Shown one piece after another: positions 19,516-29,206 of a DNA stretch of 64,000 bases. The DNA comes from Sphingobacterium prati (lineage in GTDB: Bacteria; Bacteroidota; Bacteroidia; Sphingobacteriales; Sphingobacteriaceae). The stretch spans positions 992,001-1,056,000 of the forward strand of contig NZ_JABJWY010000034.1 in NCBI RefSeq assembly GCF_013167215.1, given 5' to 3'. Position numbers and translations under genes: made by a program. The notes beneath the pieces are model-generated. The model did no database searches, was not told the DNA's origin, and saw only the letters and a program-made list of their open reading frames with translations. How positions within the stretch are numbered: position 1 is the first letter of the stretch; each line of letters starts with the position of its first letter.

Positions 19516-22500
19516 ATGATCATGATCAACCTGAAGCCGCTACATTTTTTATTTTTCTTGCTACTGTCTCCTTTGCTTATCCATGCACAACCTTATTATT
19601 TTAACCATTATCAAATAAATGAGGGGCTTTCAAACAATGCGGTAATCTGTAGTATGCAGGATAGCTACGGATTTCTCTGGTTCGGCACTAAAGATGGTCT
19701 CAACCGATTCGACGGAAATAGTTTCAAACATTTTGACGCCTCAGCTTCCGAGAAAAATAGCTTGGGAGGCAATAATATTATCTCCCTGAAAGAAGATTAC
19801 AAAAAAAGAATCTGGATTGGCACTGATCAAGGAATTTACTGTTACAACCCCATCGATGAACAGTTTAGATTATTAAGTAAACAGTTCGAAAATTCGGATG
19901 TACCTGTTATCATTACAGATCAGAAAAAAAGAATCTGGTTTATATCAAATGGCCTGCTCTATTACTATCATCTGGTCAACAACGAAATCAAGCAAATCAC
20001 CAGACCAGATCTTTATATCACGGCAGTGAGCTGTACAAAAAATGGAACTATTTTTTTTGGTACCCCAGAAGGAAAAATTTTCCAACTTAATAATGCCGAC
20101 AAACCTGTCCTCTTACTGGACTTTCAACTAAAATATGGTGCGAAAGATTGGTTCAGTATCGAAAAAATAACGGAGAACCGCAAAGGGGAATTATTGATTG
20201 GCACCTCCAAATCTGGTGTGTATGTTTACGATTTACAGGCAGCGACTTTAAAATCCATGTTAGGCCCAGATCGGTTAAAGCAATTTCTCTATGTCCGGGA
20301 TATCCTGCAACCAAATGATACCGAATATTGGTTTGCGACCGAATCAGGGCTCTTTATTTATCAAATTGCCGATCAAAGCTTTATCAATATTCAAAAAGAA
20401 CAGGAAAATCCATGGGGTATTTCTGACAATGCCGCTTATAACATTCTACAAGACAAGGATCAGGGAATTTGGATAGGTACTTATTTTGGTGGCGTCAACT
20501 ACTATCATAAGAACAACAGCATTATCGAAAAATTTTTACCACAAGATAAACCCGGTAACTTAAAAGGATCAGCCGTACGTATCATTACCAAGGATGAGAC
20601 GGGCAATATCTGGATTGGAACCGAAAATGGTGGTTTGTCCAAGCTAAATCCCACTTCCGGAAAAATCAAAAATTTCTCTGAAAAACAGGGAAATCTGGCA
20701 AACAACAATATTCATGGAATTCTTCCCTTTGACAATAAATTATTGGTTGGCACTTTTGTTAACGGGCTGGATATCTTTGACCCTAAACAGGAAAAGGTTA
20801 TTTACCATATCGACCGAGATAGTTATTCCAACTCCGATCTACAAAGTAACTTCCTCTTTTATCTCTATAAAACGAAGAAAGGGGACATTTTAGCCGCGTC
20901 CACTCGTGGTTTATATCGCTTTGATTTCGCCAATAAATCTTTTCACATAGTTCGAAACGTTCCTGAATATATGTTTTATACGACTGTGCTTGAAGACAAA
21001 CAGGGGAATATCTGGTTAGGCACCTGGAGAGACGGCTTATTTTGCTATAATCCTACCACTAGAGCCTTTAAACATTATACGCATAAAAAGGATGATCCAA
21101 CTTCGCTACCAAACAATCGAATTAATAGTTTATTTGAAGATTCGCAGAAACAGATTTGGGTTGCAACGGAAGGCGGTATGGCAAAAAAACAGGCTACAGG
21201 TAATGGTTTTGAAAAAATTGGCATACATGAAGGTATGCCCAGCAATGTGATCCTGGCCTTTCTTGAGGATGAGCAAAATAATCTTTGGGTGAGTACATCT
21301 AAAGGATTGGTGCGTTATCATCTATTGAATGGGAAAAAACGGGTTTTTAACCTAGAATCTGGACTACCTTCCGTTCAGTTCAACTACAATTCCTCATTTG
21401 AAGATGGTCAGGGGAATTTTTACTTTGGCACGATCAATGGTTTAATCCGTTTTGATCCAAAAAGACTCAATCAGGTCAATTATAATACGCGAATTCCGAT
21501 CTATATCACAAACCTCTATATCAATAACAAAGCGATTAATCAGTACACAGACAGCAGTATACTTTCCAGATCCATCCTCTTTACGGATAAGATTCAATTG
21601 AAACACGATGAATCATCATTTAGCCTTGATTTTGCTGCACTTCATTATCAAGCCCCCCATTCTATCCATTACAGTTACAAAATGGAAGGTCTTGATAATA
21701 ATTGGATAGATATTACCAGTAATCAACGGGCTTATTTTACGAAGCTTGCACCGGGAACTTATGTTTTTACAGTGAAAGCTGAAGACCCCAATGGAAATAC
21801 CATCCCTACCGCCGCAAGTCTTAAAATTGTTATTCTTCCTCCTATTTGGGCAAGCATACCTGCTTATATCGTTTATGCAATAATTCTTATTGCACTCATT
21901 ACATTTATTATTTATCACTTTAATGAAAAGATAAAACAACGTAATCGCCAACATTTACTGACCGTGCAAAATCTTCGTGAACAAGAGCTCTACCGCTCAA
22001 AAATCAATTTTTACACAGATGTAGTCCATGAAATACGCACACCATTGACATTAATTAAAGCGCCGCTGGAAAAGCTCATGGACAAAGTCGAACATAATCC
22101 AATAACGGATAAACTATTGACGACCATGCAGAACAATACCGAAAAATTGATTGCACTCAGTAATCAGTTGCTGGATTTTCGACAGGTCGAAACGGAAGGT
22201 TTTAAATTACACTTTGAGATGGAAAACATTAGTCAGGCGGCACAAAAAATAAGCAATGATTTCAGTGTCACCGTTCAAGCGATGAGGAGGAACATGACAG
22301 TGACCATCGCTCCTGATATCATGGGGTACATCGATATAGATGCTTTTGATAAAATCTGTTATAACTTGTTCAATAATGCCTTAAAATACTCATCACAGGA
22401 TATTGAGGTGAATTTAGCGGAGGATAAACAGAAAAATATTGCTATATTGACCGTGAAAAACGACGGTGCTTTAATTCCTTCAGAAGAAAGGGAAAGAATT

Positions 22501-22677
22501 TTTGAACCATTCAATCGATTAAAACAAAATAAGAACGTTCCTGGAAGTGGTTTAGGTTTAGCATTGACTAGATCCTTGGCACTAAAACATCAGGGCAGCC
22601 TAGTATATGATATTGAAAATTTACGGTGGAATATATTCCGTCTGACTTTACCACTAAACAACAGTTCAAACCAATGA
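19516..22677 (+). CDS. Reg_prop/Y_Y_Y sensor histidine kinase (kinase half of a split HTCS)
   Basis: From the preferred start the product is 1053 aa. The frame is open from an ATG at 19363, but ATG 19516 (or 19522) places a normal signal peptide (LHFLFFLLLSPLLIHAQ) at the N-terminus. The periplasmic part has repeated two-component-propeller blades (WFGTKDGLNRFDG, IWIGTDQGIYCYNP, IWIGTENGGLSKLNP, IWLGTWRDGLFCYNP), about two 7-blade propellers, then a Y_Y_Y domain (YSYKMEGLDNNWIDI). After one TM helix come HisKA (VVHEIRTPLTLIK) and HATPase_c (NLFNNALKYSS, VKNDGALIP, PGSGLGLALTRSL). Unlike most HTCS proteins it stops after the ATPase domain. The regulator gene overlaps it by ATGA. Confidence 0.9.
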   Translation: MIMINLKPLHFLFFLLLSPLLIHAQPYYFNHYQINEGLSNNAVICSMQDSYGFLWFGTKDGLNRFDGNSFKHFDASASEKNSLGGNNIISLKEDYKKRIWIGTDQGIYCYNPIDEQFRLLSKQFENSDVPVIITDQKKRIWFISNGLLYYYHLVNNEIKQITRPDLYITAVSCTKNGTIFFGTPEGKIFQLNNADKPVLLLDFQLKYGAKDWFSIEKITENRKGELLIGTSKSGVYVYDLQAATLKSMLGPDRLKQFLYVRDILQPNDTEYWFATESGLFIYQIADQSFINIQKEQENPWGISDNAAYNILQDKDQGIWIGTYFGGVNYYHKNNSIIEKFLPQDKPGNLKGSAVRIITKDETGNIWIGTENGGLSKLNPTSGKIKNFSEKQGNLANNNIHGILPFDNKLLVGTFVNGLDIFDPKQEKVIYHIDRDSYSNSDLQSNFLFYLYKTKKGDILAASTRGLYRFDFANKSFHIVRNVPEYMFYTTVLEDKQGNIWLGTWRDGLFCYNPTTRAFKHYTHKKDDPTSLPNNRINSLFEDSQKQIWVATEGGMAKKQATGNGFEKIGIHEGMPSNVILAFLEDEQNNLWVSTSKGLVRYHLLNGKKRVFNLESGLPSVQFNYNSSFEDGQGNFYFGTINGLIRFDPKRLNQVNYNTRIPIYITNLYINNKAINQYTDSSILSRSILFTDKIQLKHDESSFSLDFAALHYQAPHSIHYSYKMEGLDNNWIDITSNQRAYFTKLAPGTYVFTVKAEDPNGNTIPTAASLKIVILPPIWASIPAYIVYAIILIALITFIIYHFNEKIKQRNRQHLLTVQNLREQELYRSKINFYTDVVHEIRTPLTLIKAPLEKLMDKVEHNPITDKLLTTMQNNTEKLIALSNQLLDFRQVETEGFKLHFEMENISQAAQKISNDFSVTVQAMRRNMTVTIAPDIMGYIDIDAFDKICYNLFNNALKYSSQDIEVNLAEDKQKNIAILTVKNDGALIPSEERERIFEPFNRLKQNKNVPGSGLGLALTRSLALKHQGSLVYDIENLRWNIFRLTLPLNNSSNQ

Positions 22678-23459
22678 TTATGAATGCAAAAGCCAATTTA
22701 TTAGTAGTAGATGATCATGCTGAATTACTTGAATTTATTGCGGATGACCTTAATGAAGATTACCATATCACCACCAGCACCAATGGAAATGAGGCTCTGA
22801 ATTTACTCGCATCGGAGTATTTTGACCTCATCATCAGCGACGTGATGATGCCCGAAATGGATGGCTATGAACTTTGTCAAAAAATTAAAGAAGATATCGC
22901 TTATGCACATATTCCCGTCATCTTATTGACTGCAAAAAATAGCATAGAGTCGAAGATTCAAGGTTTGGAATATGGTGCTGATGCGTATATTGAAAAACCT
23001 TTTTCGCCCGCATTTTTAAAAGCCCAAATTGTTAGTCTGTTAAAAAACAGGACTAAAGTCAAGGAATTTTTTATCAAAAATCCGATGTCCCAAATACAGC
23101 AAATCGGTCAGAATCAAAGCGATCAGGATTTTCTGCTCAAAATTGAAGAAATCATTATGGAACATTTGGATGACCCTCAATTTAATGTGGACCGGATGGC
23201 AGACATACTCTGTATGAGTAGGCCCACACTGTATCGAAAAATAAATCTGGTGTCAAGCCTCTCACCGAATGAGCTCATCAACCTGACCCGACTTCGAAAA
23301 GCAGCTGAATTGCTTAGTTTACGACAGTACAAGGTCTATGAAATTTCAAATTTATTAGGCTACAGTTCAGCAACACATTTTTCCAGAAATTTTCAAAAAC
23401 AATTTGGACTCAGCCCTACGGAATTCCAGGACTCACAATCGAATAAGACGTTGTTCTAG
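22674..23459 (+). CDS. Response regulator with REC and AraC-type DNA-binding domains
   Basis: The 261-aa product starts at the ATG that overlaps the kinase stop (ATGA, 22674-22677), giving MIMNAKANLLVVDD; Met at 22680 is an alternative. The receiver domain covers residues 7-120, with acidic VVDD, phospho-acceptor Asp in LIISDVMMPEMDG and Lys in YIEKPFSP. A linker leads to an AraC/XylS helix-turn-helix pair (NVDRMADILCMSRPTLYRKI and YEISNLLGYSSATHFSRNF). These are the parts that usually form the C-terminal third of a hybrid two-component system, here as a separate soluble protein. It probably activates the divergent galM and GH127-GH2-GH43 units. Confidence 0.93.
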   Translation: MIMNAKANLLVVDDHAELLEFIADDLNEDYHITTSTNGNEALNLLASEYFDLIISDVMMPEMDGYELCQKIKEDIAYAHIPVILLTAKNSIESKIQGLEYGADAYIEKPFSPAFLKAQIVSLLKNRTKVKEFFIKNPMSQIQQIGQNQSDQDFLLKIEEIIMEHLDDPQFNVDRMADILCMSRPTLYRKINLVSSLSPNELINLTRLRKAAELLSLRQYKVYEISNLLGYSSATHFSRNFQKQFGLSPTEFQDSQSNKTLF

Positions 23460-23590
23460 CAGCGAGCTCCATTTGAGATAGATTAAGTTTGGCCTCGAAA
23501 ATTTAAAGTAAATCATTGTCAACGTCTTATTAGGTAAAATCAAAAAATTTGGTCCGAATTAGATTGGTTATTTATCTAATTCGATTATCA

Positions 23591-23631
23591 ATAAAAAGAA
23601 CTAAATTCACTAAGAATTTAGTTCTTTTTAT
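23591..23631. terminator. Bidirectional terminator after the REC-AraC gene
   Basis: The 18-bp arms 23591-23608 and 23614-23631 are perfect reverse complements around a 5-nt loop. The outer part is A5/T5, giving a U-tract in either direction. It lies between convergent genes. A second stem, GAATTAGAT/ATCTAATTC, precedes it at 23556-23582. Confidence 0.8.
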
Positions 23632-23726
23632 GATTCGGATATGGCAACTGGCACATATTCCGATCAAGTTTACAAAAACAGGATTGCTATCCGATCCTTC
23701 ATTTGAAGATCAAGTGTTCTACCCTA

Positions 23727-25904
23727 CTACCATTTAACATCTACGTTCACACCATCGGGACTATTTTCAAATCCCAACAAATAGGTTTTTGTTCTGGTAT
23801 CCCAATTTCCCTCCGAAAAGGCCTCTTTTTTATCCACCAGCACGCTCTTTGGTTTATTAGGCAATAATATCCGCGAAATATTTGTTGTATTAATCGGGCT
23901 TTTTGCCGTAAATGAATAGTGATGATTAGCCGATGTTTCGTTGTAGATACGGCTTGCGGAAGCTAACACTTGCGGTTGTTGTTTGTTTTTTATATGATCT
24001 AAATTCACAAACAAACATTGCTCATTTGGTTGGATGTTTTTGGAAGTAACAATGGGCAAGGCCGGATCATAAAGATCAATTAGATTTCCTTTAACATGAT
24101 ATGGCTGATTACTCACACTCTCATCCAATACGGCGATCAGATCGTAATTACCGCGCGTCAACGTAAAATAGTTTTTAAATTGTAGCTTTTCAGATTTGCC
24201 GTTGTTTTCATAAAGATTTTTCGTCACGTCCAGCAGTTTCTGACTGTTATCCGGTTTGACCACAAATTCTTTGGGATCCGATCTTAATACATAAAAAGTA
24301 CCTCTACCATACGTATATTTCCCCTCCTTTATCATACCGTCCTTCAGCCCCATTTTCTCAAATAGATGATCCGATGGCCGTTGGTAATTTTTACCGTTCG
24401 TGTTCCACCATTCCTGTACCGATTGAAAGGGATCGAGATCTGTACCACAATAAATTAGGATGCCGCCATCCTTTACCCAATCTGCAAGGTACTGATGTCC
24501 CTCAGCTGACAGGGGCTTCATATTGGAATAAGACATTAGGAGTATTTTTGTCTCCGCTAGGGCATTCTTAACCGCTAGATTCTCCAAATGAACTGTTTTA
24601 ACAGGAACCCCACGTTTTAGGAAAGGAAGAGCGAGACCGTAAAAGTTCGCCAGTTGTGGATCGTCATATCCGGCATGCGTCGGAAAACGTTGAAACATCA
24701 ACGAATTTGCCAGTAGGACACTGATTCCTGTCGATCCAGAAACTTTACTGGCCGTTTTTGGCATACTATTCAGGCTATTGATCATCACCTGCATCTGCGT
24801 TGAATAATGCCGTGGTATTTTTTCCTTTTGATCACTATTGGGGCTTGTCTTATACAGTCCCTCATAAATACGTTCAGGCCAGGGCATCACCTCATAGTCA
24901 GCAATATTGGGATACAAAAGTTGTGCGGTGAAAGTGGCCTGATAATTTTTCTTATAGTCCGCCCAGTCCCGGGGCCAATCTTCGATCGGATCCGTCAGAA
25001 AAAACATCTTTCGTCCAGTGGGAGCTGTCATAGATTCCATTGCACCATACTCCAAGAACGCAGTTTCGAAAACACGTTCTTTCGCTACACCATTAAAATA
25101 ATTAGGTTCACGCGAAGTTCCTGTCCATACCTGCGCGATATAACCATCCACACAGGGAAGCGAAGCCAAACTCGCTTCAGGACTCACGATCATCCATTGT
25201 GAATAGTTGATCAAGGAATGCGTGGGCACATAGCATTTTACGTCCATCCCTTTGCTTTTTCCATAAGACTTCGCGTACGTAAAGACTTCATTCAGCGCAT
25301 TGAGGTAAAGGGCGTACTTTAATTTATTGGATAAGTAGGTGTTCTCGGGCGATTCATGCTGTGGTCGCCAATCAAAACCATAGTACTTTTTCCATTCTTT
25401 CTTAAATGATTCACTATAACCCGCACGCGCCCAGAATTCGGGTTCCTCCATAAATATGGCGTCAATCCCGGCATCAATAACTCGCTTGACATGCATCTCT
25501 TTGATGTATTTTAAATAATTTTCAGTAGGAACAATATAGGGAACCATATGACCATGCCAGATGGTATCGCCTTTTACGTCAACCTGACCTTCATCCAAAT
25601 GCATCTTTCCATCCCATTTCCCTGTAAAGTAATCCTGGTACTCGCCCCAGGCAATACCGGTCATAAAATGGGTAATATATCCCTTATCACGCCAGGATTT
25701 CACGCGCTCTTCAAATGGAATCTTTCGAGACTTGTCGGATGGATTGCCTCCTGTTCCATAGATCATCACCGCATCCGCTCGGTTGTCTATTGTTGGGCGC
25801 CATTCTCTGGAACTCTGAAATGTCGTCTTTACGGGATCTTTTTTTTGAGCGACCGCAGTAAGCGTCGTCAGCATCAATAAAGCGAGTATATTCGTTTTTA
25901 TCAT
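23727..25904 (-). CDS. Exported glycoside-hydrolase-like protein, family not assigned
   Basis: The 725-aa product has a Sec signal (MLTTLTAVAQ). Residues about 40-350 look like a TIM barrel: VIDAGIDAIFMEEPEFW has clustered acids E153, E154 and E156 at a strand end, and FETAFLEYG and FFLTDPIEDWPRDW follow. Residues about 390-500 resemble the class-I-amidotransferase-like middle domain of GH42-type enzymes (ETKILLMSYSNMKPLSAEGHQYLADWVKDGGILIYCG). A beta-rich C-terminal part ends the protein. I cannot match it to a named GH family. It is the last gene of the GH76-SusC-SusD-DUF3823 order, behind a hairpin, which supports a glycan-degrading role. Confidence 0.7.
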   Translation of the reverse strand: MIKTNILALLMLTTLTAVAQKKDPVKTTFQSSREWRPTIDNRADAVMIYGTGGNPSDKSRKIPFEERVKSWRDKGYITHFMTGIAWGEYQDYFTGKWDGKMHLDEGQVDVKGDTIWHGHMVPYIVPTENYLKYIKEMHVKRVIDAGIDAIFMEEPEFWARAGYSESFKKEWKKYYGFDWRPQHESPENTYLSNKLKYALYLNALNEVFTYAKSYGKSKGMDVKCYVPTHSLINYSQWMIVSPEASLASLPCVDGYIAQVWTGTSREPNYFNGVAKERVFETAFLEYGAMESMTAPTGRKMFFLTDPIEDWPRDWADYKKNYQATFTAQLLYPNIADYEVMPWPERIYEGLYKTSPNSDQKEKIPRHYSTQMQVMINSLNSMPKTASKVSGSTGISVLLANSLMFQRFPTHAGYDDPQLANFYGLALPFLKRGVPVKTVHLENLAVKNALAETKILLMSYSNMKPLSAEGHQYLADWVKDGGILIYCGTDLDPFQSVQEWWNTNGKNYQRPSDHLFEKMGLKDGMIKEGKYTYGRGTFYVLRSDPKEFVVKPDNSQKLLDVTKNLYENNGKSEKLQFKNYFTLTRGNYDLIAVLDESVSNQPYHVKGNLIDLYDPALPIVTSKNIQPNEQCLFVNLDHIKNKQQPQVLASASRIYNETSANHHYSFTAKSPINTTNISRILLPNKPKSVLVDKKEAFSEGNWDTRTKTYLLGFENSPDGVNVDVKW

Positions 25905-25993
25905 AATCTGTTGTCTATTTCCGTTGCTATTACTCCTGGTTTACTCCTACATTTTTCATACTATCCAACATGATTAACCAGTTTATTTGGTCA

Positions 25994-26065
25994 ACCAGCT
26001 GAAACCAGTCTTATTCAAAATCCAACTACAACATTGATATTTTAAAAAGACTAGTTTCAGCCGGT
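25994..26065 (-). other. Long-loop inverted repeat inside the PUL
   Basis: Arms 25994-26012 and 26047-26065 match at 17 of 19 positions around a 34-nt loop. The element lies just past the DUF3823 stop and before the last gene of the locus. It could reduce read-through or protect the 3' end of the upstream mRNA. Confidence 0.45.
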
Positions 26066-26076
26066 GGCGGATTCCC

Positions 26077-26889
26077 TTATGGGATATCTATTCTTTTGGC
26101 TTCATTGTAATTCCACCTACGAGTACCCGTTCCGCGGGGGGTATCGTAATTAATTCGCGATGCTGCACGTACGAAGACCGTACGGCCTTTTGGGATTTCA
26201 CCGATAGATTCAAGCTCAATAACCTGTCCCAATTTTGTGTTAAAGCTGTCACCACCGTACTCGATTTTGCTGGACCAACGTTCATCCCGTGCCCTATATC
26301 CTACGGTAGAGGAATAGCTAACAAAAAACTGTATATCGGTAACATTCAAAAAGTCTCCGTTATAATTTCCCATCGGTTCTATTTTTTCGCGAAAAAACTG
26401 TTCGCTTACCGCACGGGTGACCTTTACCTTAGCTTTTATCTTGCCGTTTTCGACAATGGGGTCGCCAACCCATTCCACTTTAAGAAAAGGGTGCACCTCC
26501 ATTTTTATTTCATGCGAACCATTCAACTCCATCGTTTTACTATCGTCTGACAATACTTTACCATCGACATCTGTACGCACCAATGGGATAAAAGGCCCGT
26601 CTACCGTAATATGATAATTACCTTTGAATAATTTGGTATTCTGAAAAGTTCCATCTGGCATGCAATAAAAGTCAGGGTTGTGCTCCACATTATCTCCCCA
26701 ACTAAGCTCTGTCAATCGGACACGGATACCTTCACTCCCCTGATCGGTCAATACCGGCTCACCTGTCTGTGTATCAACGACAACTCCTTTTAATGCCACA
26801 GAAGGGGCTTCATAATTATCTGCCTCAAAGAGGCTACACGAACTCAGCATACATAATATACCTATCGCGCCAAAAATGCTATTTTTCAT
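26077..26889 (-). CDS. DUF3823 lipoprotein of a SusCD locus
   Basis: The 270-aa product has a lipoprotein signal (LCMLSSCSLFEADNY). It continues with a carboxypeptidase-regulatory-like beta-sandwich (VALKGVVVDTQTGEPV, then IRVRLTELSWGDN) and a second beta domain rich in aromatic and charged residues, as in DUF3823. Genes of this family almost always follow susD in Bacteroidota glycan loci. They are thought to be surface glycan-binding or accessory lipoproteins, without a proven reaction. It lies 152 bp after susD. The SLFEADNY stretch after the Cys is acidic and could favour surface export, though it is not the canonical K-(D/E)2 form. Confidence 0.85.
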   Translation of the reverse strand: MKNSIFGAIGILCMLSSCSLFEADNYEAPSVALKGVVVDTQTGEPVLTDQGSEGIRVRLTELSWGDNVEHNPDFYCMPDGTFQNTKLFKGNYHITVDGPFIPLVRTDVDGKVLSDDSKTMELNGSHEIKMEVHPFLKVEWVGDPIVENGKIKAKVKVTRAVSEQFFREKIEPMGNYNGDFLNVTDIQFFVSYSSTVGYRARDERWSSKIEYGGDSFNTKLGQVIELESIGEIPKGRTVFVRAASRINYDTPRGTGTRRWNYNEAKRIDIP

Positions 26890-27041
26890 CTGTTATACGT
26901 TTAGTGATGGTTTGGAATTATTCCCTTCGCTATGCTCGGGTCCTCCATTCCACCAGTAATTCATTATACTTTAATAGTAGAAATTCACTCCTCCAATTAA
27001 AACTGCCCAGCTCAATTACGTTCGCAGCACAGTACACTTAT

Positions 27042-29102
27042 CTATCGGTTGGGTTGCTGGTCGATCACTGGACTTTTCGCCACTTCTCCACCGGGAATTT
27101 CAAAATAATAGTCTACGGGTGTGTACCGAAACGTTTTGGTACTTACCCATTGGAATCGTGCATCAAAGAAGTATTTACCTGTTGCGGTGGAAAAAAATGG
27201 ATACAATCCTCTGAACCTAAAATTCTCGTTATTGCTGTATAGATTTTTATCCTTTTGTGTTCCCCAGAAACCATCCCGACCTTCAAAATGGAGTACCCGC
27301 CAGCGACGTAAGTCCCATTTCGCCTTATGTTCAAATGCAAGTTCTTTACGACGTTCTCTTCGAACAATGTCCCTTCCTGTATTATCACCGGTGATCGTAC
27401 CTGTCAATAGATCTGCTCCCGCTCGCGAGCGAATCTCATTGACAGCGCTAGTAGCTGTCTGTAACAGGTCGCTTCCATCAGCAGAATTTGCACCCAGTAT
27501 TTTTAATTCAACAGCTGCTTCAGCGGCATTTAACAAAACTTCAGCATAACGCATCAAAATAAAGGGCTGATCAGATTTTCCTTCTCCAACTTCTTTTGCT
27601 GGATTTGTATTGAGCCATTTACGCACGTAGAACCCAGTTAGTGTAGCTTCTCCATTATCAAAGAATGGCCCTTCATTTCCTGCAGCATTCATTTTTTGCC
27701 CGTTATAATCCACTGTTTGCTGTCCATTACCATCTCTCGGACTCAGATACAAGGTCTTTGGTGAACCTGTATATGCCCCCAGCTGTTGATAACGGGTATC
27801 CGCTGTAGCGTAGGAATAATCTGTAAACAAAGGTTTTATAGGAGTTTGACCGGTATAAACTCCTGCCCGTATATCCATTTTTCTTTCCTTGAAGATATCA
27901 TCAGGAAAAATAACATACGCGCGCAGGCGAGGTTCCGCATTTTTAAAGAAGTCCATCGGTTTGTCGTACAGCTTATACTCGCCCTCCTGGTTACTTTGTC
28001 CGGTAGTCACCTTGACTGTTCCGTCAGGATACTTGTCAAATCCATCAAACAATTCCATAAAATCCACCGTAGGACAGGTTCCTGCAGAAAGTGGTGACCG
28101 AAAAGTGAAAGGCGAACTAAATGCATCAAAACTATGTGTCAACGTCGGATAAACATATTCTTTGACGTAGATATTTTCCGGGCTACTGAGGTCACTGAAC
28201 ATATCCACCATATTTTGATATTGCGCATCTTTATCGTTCGCTGCCCATTTCTTTTTATACAGAGAATAGCCTCCTGCCGTTATTACTTGTCGAGCAGCAG
28301 CATAGGCTTCTGCAAAATACTTTTGTGAAGCGGTTTTTGCTGTAGTGGGATCAAAACCGATAACCCGCACACCAGTTTTCCTTCCGAGGCCTGTCAAGCG
28401 GCCGGAAACAGTTTCATTGTATTTGGCCACACTTCCCGCATAGAGCATGGCTTCGGATTTAAAAGAAAGGGCGACAAATTTATTGGAATAACCAGTTTTA
28501 GGGCCTTTTGGAAGCATTAATTTGATTGCTTCATCATAATCCTTCAGGATCTGGTTCCAGGTATCTTCTTCCGATGCACGGGGGACTTCTAAGTTTTCCG
28601 AAGTGTTCGGATACTGCAAAACCTTCGTCACTAAAGGAATCCCTCCAAACCGTCGGGCCATCGCGTAAAATACCGTTGCCCGAACATAATATCCTTCACC
28701 TAAATAATGGTTGTAAAGATCTTCAGAAAACTTGTCCTTGTAATTGGGTAAATTCTCGATCAAATGGTTTGCATCCCGAAGTAATTCGAATGCTCTTTCC
28801 CAATAGGCTGTCCTTTCACCGGTAAAGGAAGTACTAATGCCATCCCTGGTCACAGCTTCCCCAGTTCCTTCAATGCCGATGGCAGCCAGCCAGCCATTGA
28901 ATTCTATTCCCCATTGTGCCATATATTTGAAATCTTCAAAAGGCATTAGGCTGTACATTCTTGCCATGTAAATATCCATGCCAGCGGGACTGTTCAACAG
29001 ATCTTGATCTGTAACCACATTTTTGGGCGTAATATCGAGATCGGCACAACCTGTAAATCCGATTGAGCCAGCTAATGATAATATAATGAGTAGTTTTTTC
29101 AT
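27042..29102 (-). CDS. SusD/RagB-type glycan-binding lipoprotein
   Basis: The 686-aa product starts MKKLLIILSLAGS with lipobox GFTGCADLDITPKN; an ATG seven codons upstream would spoil the signal and is not preferred. SusD features are the N-terminal TPR-like region (AFELLRDANHLIENLPN, GEGYYVRATVFYAMARRFGGIPLV), QPFILMRYAEVLLNAAEAA, and the C-terminal IVRRERRKELAFEHKAKWDLRRW. SusD proteins sit on the outer surface as the lid of the SusC transporter and capture oligosaccharides. It is larger than average (about 550 aa). It lies 104 bp downstream of susC and is surely co-transcribed. Confidence 0.95.
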   Translation of the reverse strand: MKKLLIILSLAGSIGFTGCADLDITPKNVVTDQDLLNSPAGMDIYMARMYSLMPFEDFKYMAQWGIEFNGWLAAIGIEGTGEAVTRDGISTSFTGERTAYWERAFELLRDANHLIENLPNYKDKFSEDLYNHYLGEGYYVRATVFYAMARRFGGIPLVTKVLQYPNTSENLEVPRASEEDTWNQILKDYDEAIKLMLPKGPKTGYSNKFVALSFKSEAMLYAGSVAKYNETVSGRLTGLGRKTGVRVIGFDPTTAKTASQKYFAEAYAAARQVITAGGYSLYKKKWAANDKDAQYQNMVDMFSDLSSPENIYVKEYVYPTLTHSFDAFSSPFTFRSPLSAGTCPTVDFMELFDGFDKYPDGTVKVTTGQSNQEGEYKLYDKPMDFFKNAEPRLRAYVIFPDDIFKERKMDIRAGVYTGQTPIKPLFTDYSYATADTRYQQLGAYTGSPKTLYLSPRDGNGQQTVDYNGQKMNAAGNEGPFFDNGEATLTGFYVRKWLNTNPAKEVGEGKSDQPFILMRYAEVLLNAAEAAVELKILGANSADGSDLLQTATSAVNEIRSRAGADLLTGTITGDNTGRDIVRRERRKELAFEHKAKWDLRRWRVLHFEGRDGFWGTQKDKNLYSNNENFRFRGLYPFFSTATGKYFFDARFQWVSTKTFRYTPVDYYFEIPGGEVAKSPVIDQQPNR

Positions 29103-29206
29103 CTGTATAAATTTGCTTTTCAATTGTGATGAAGCTATCAGATTTATTCATTCTCCAATATGATTGAATAAATCATGATGGTTTCATTGGAATATTTTTT
29201 TGCGTG

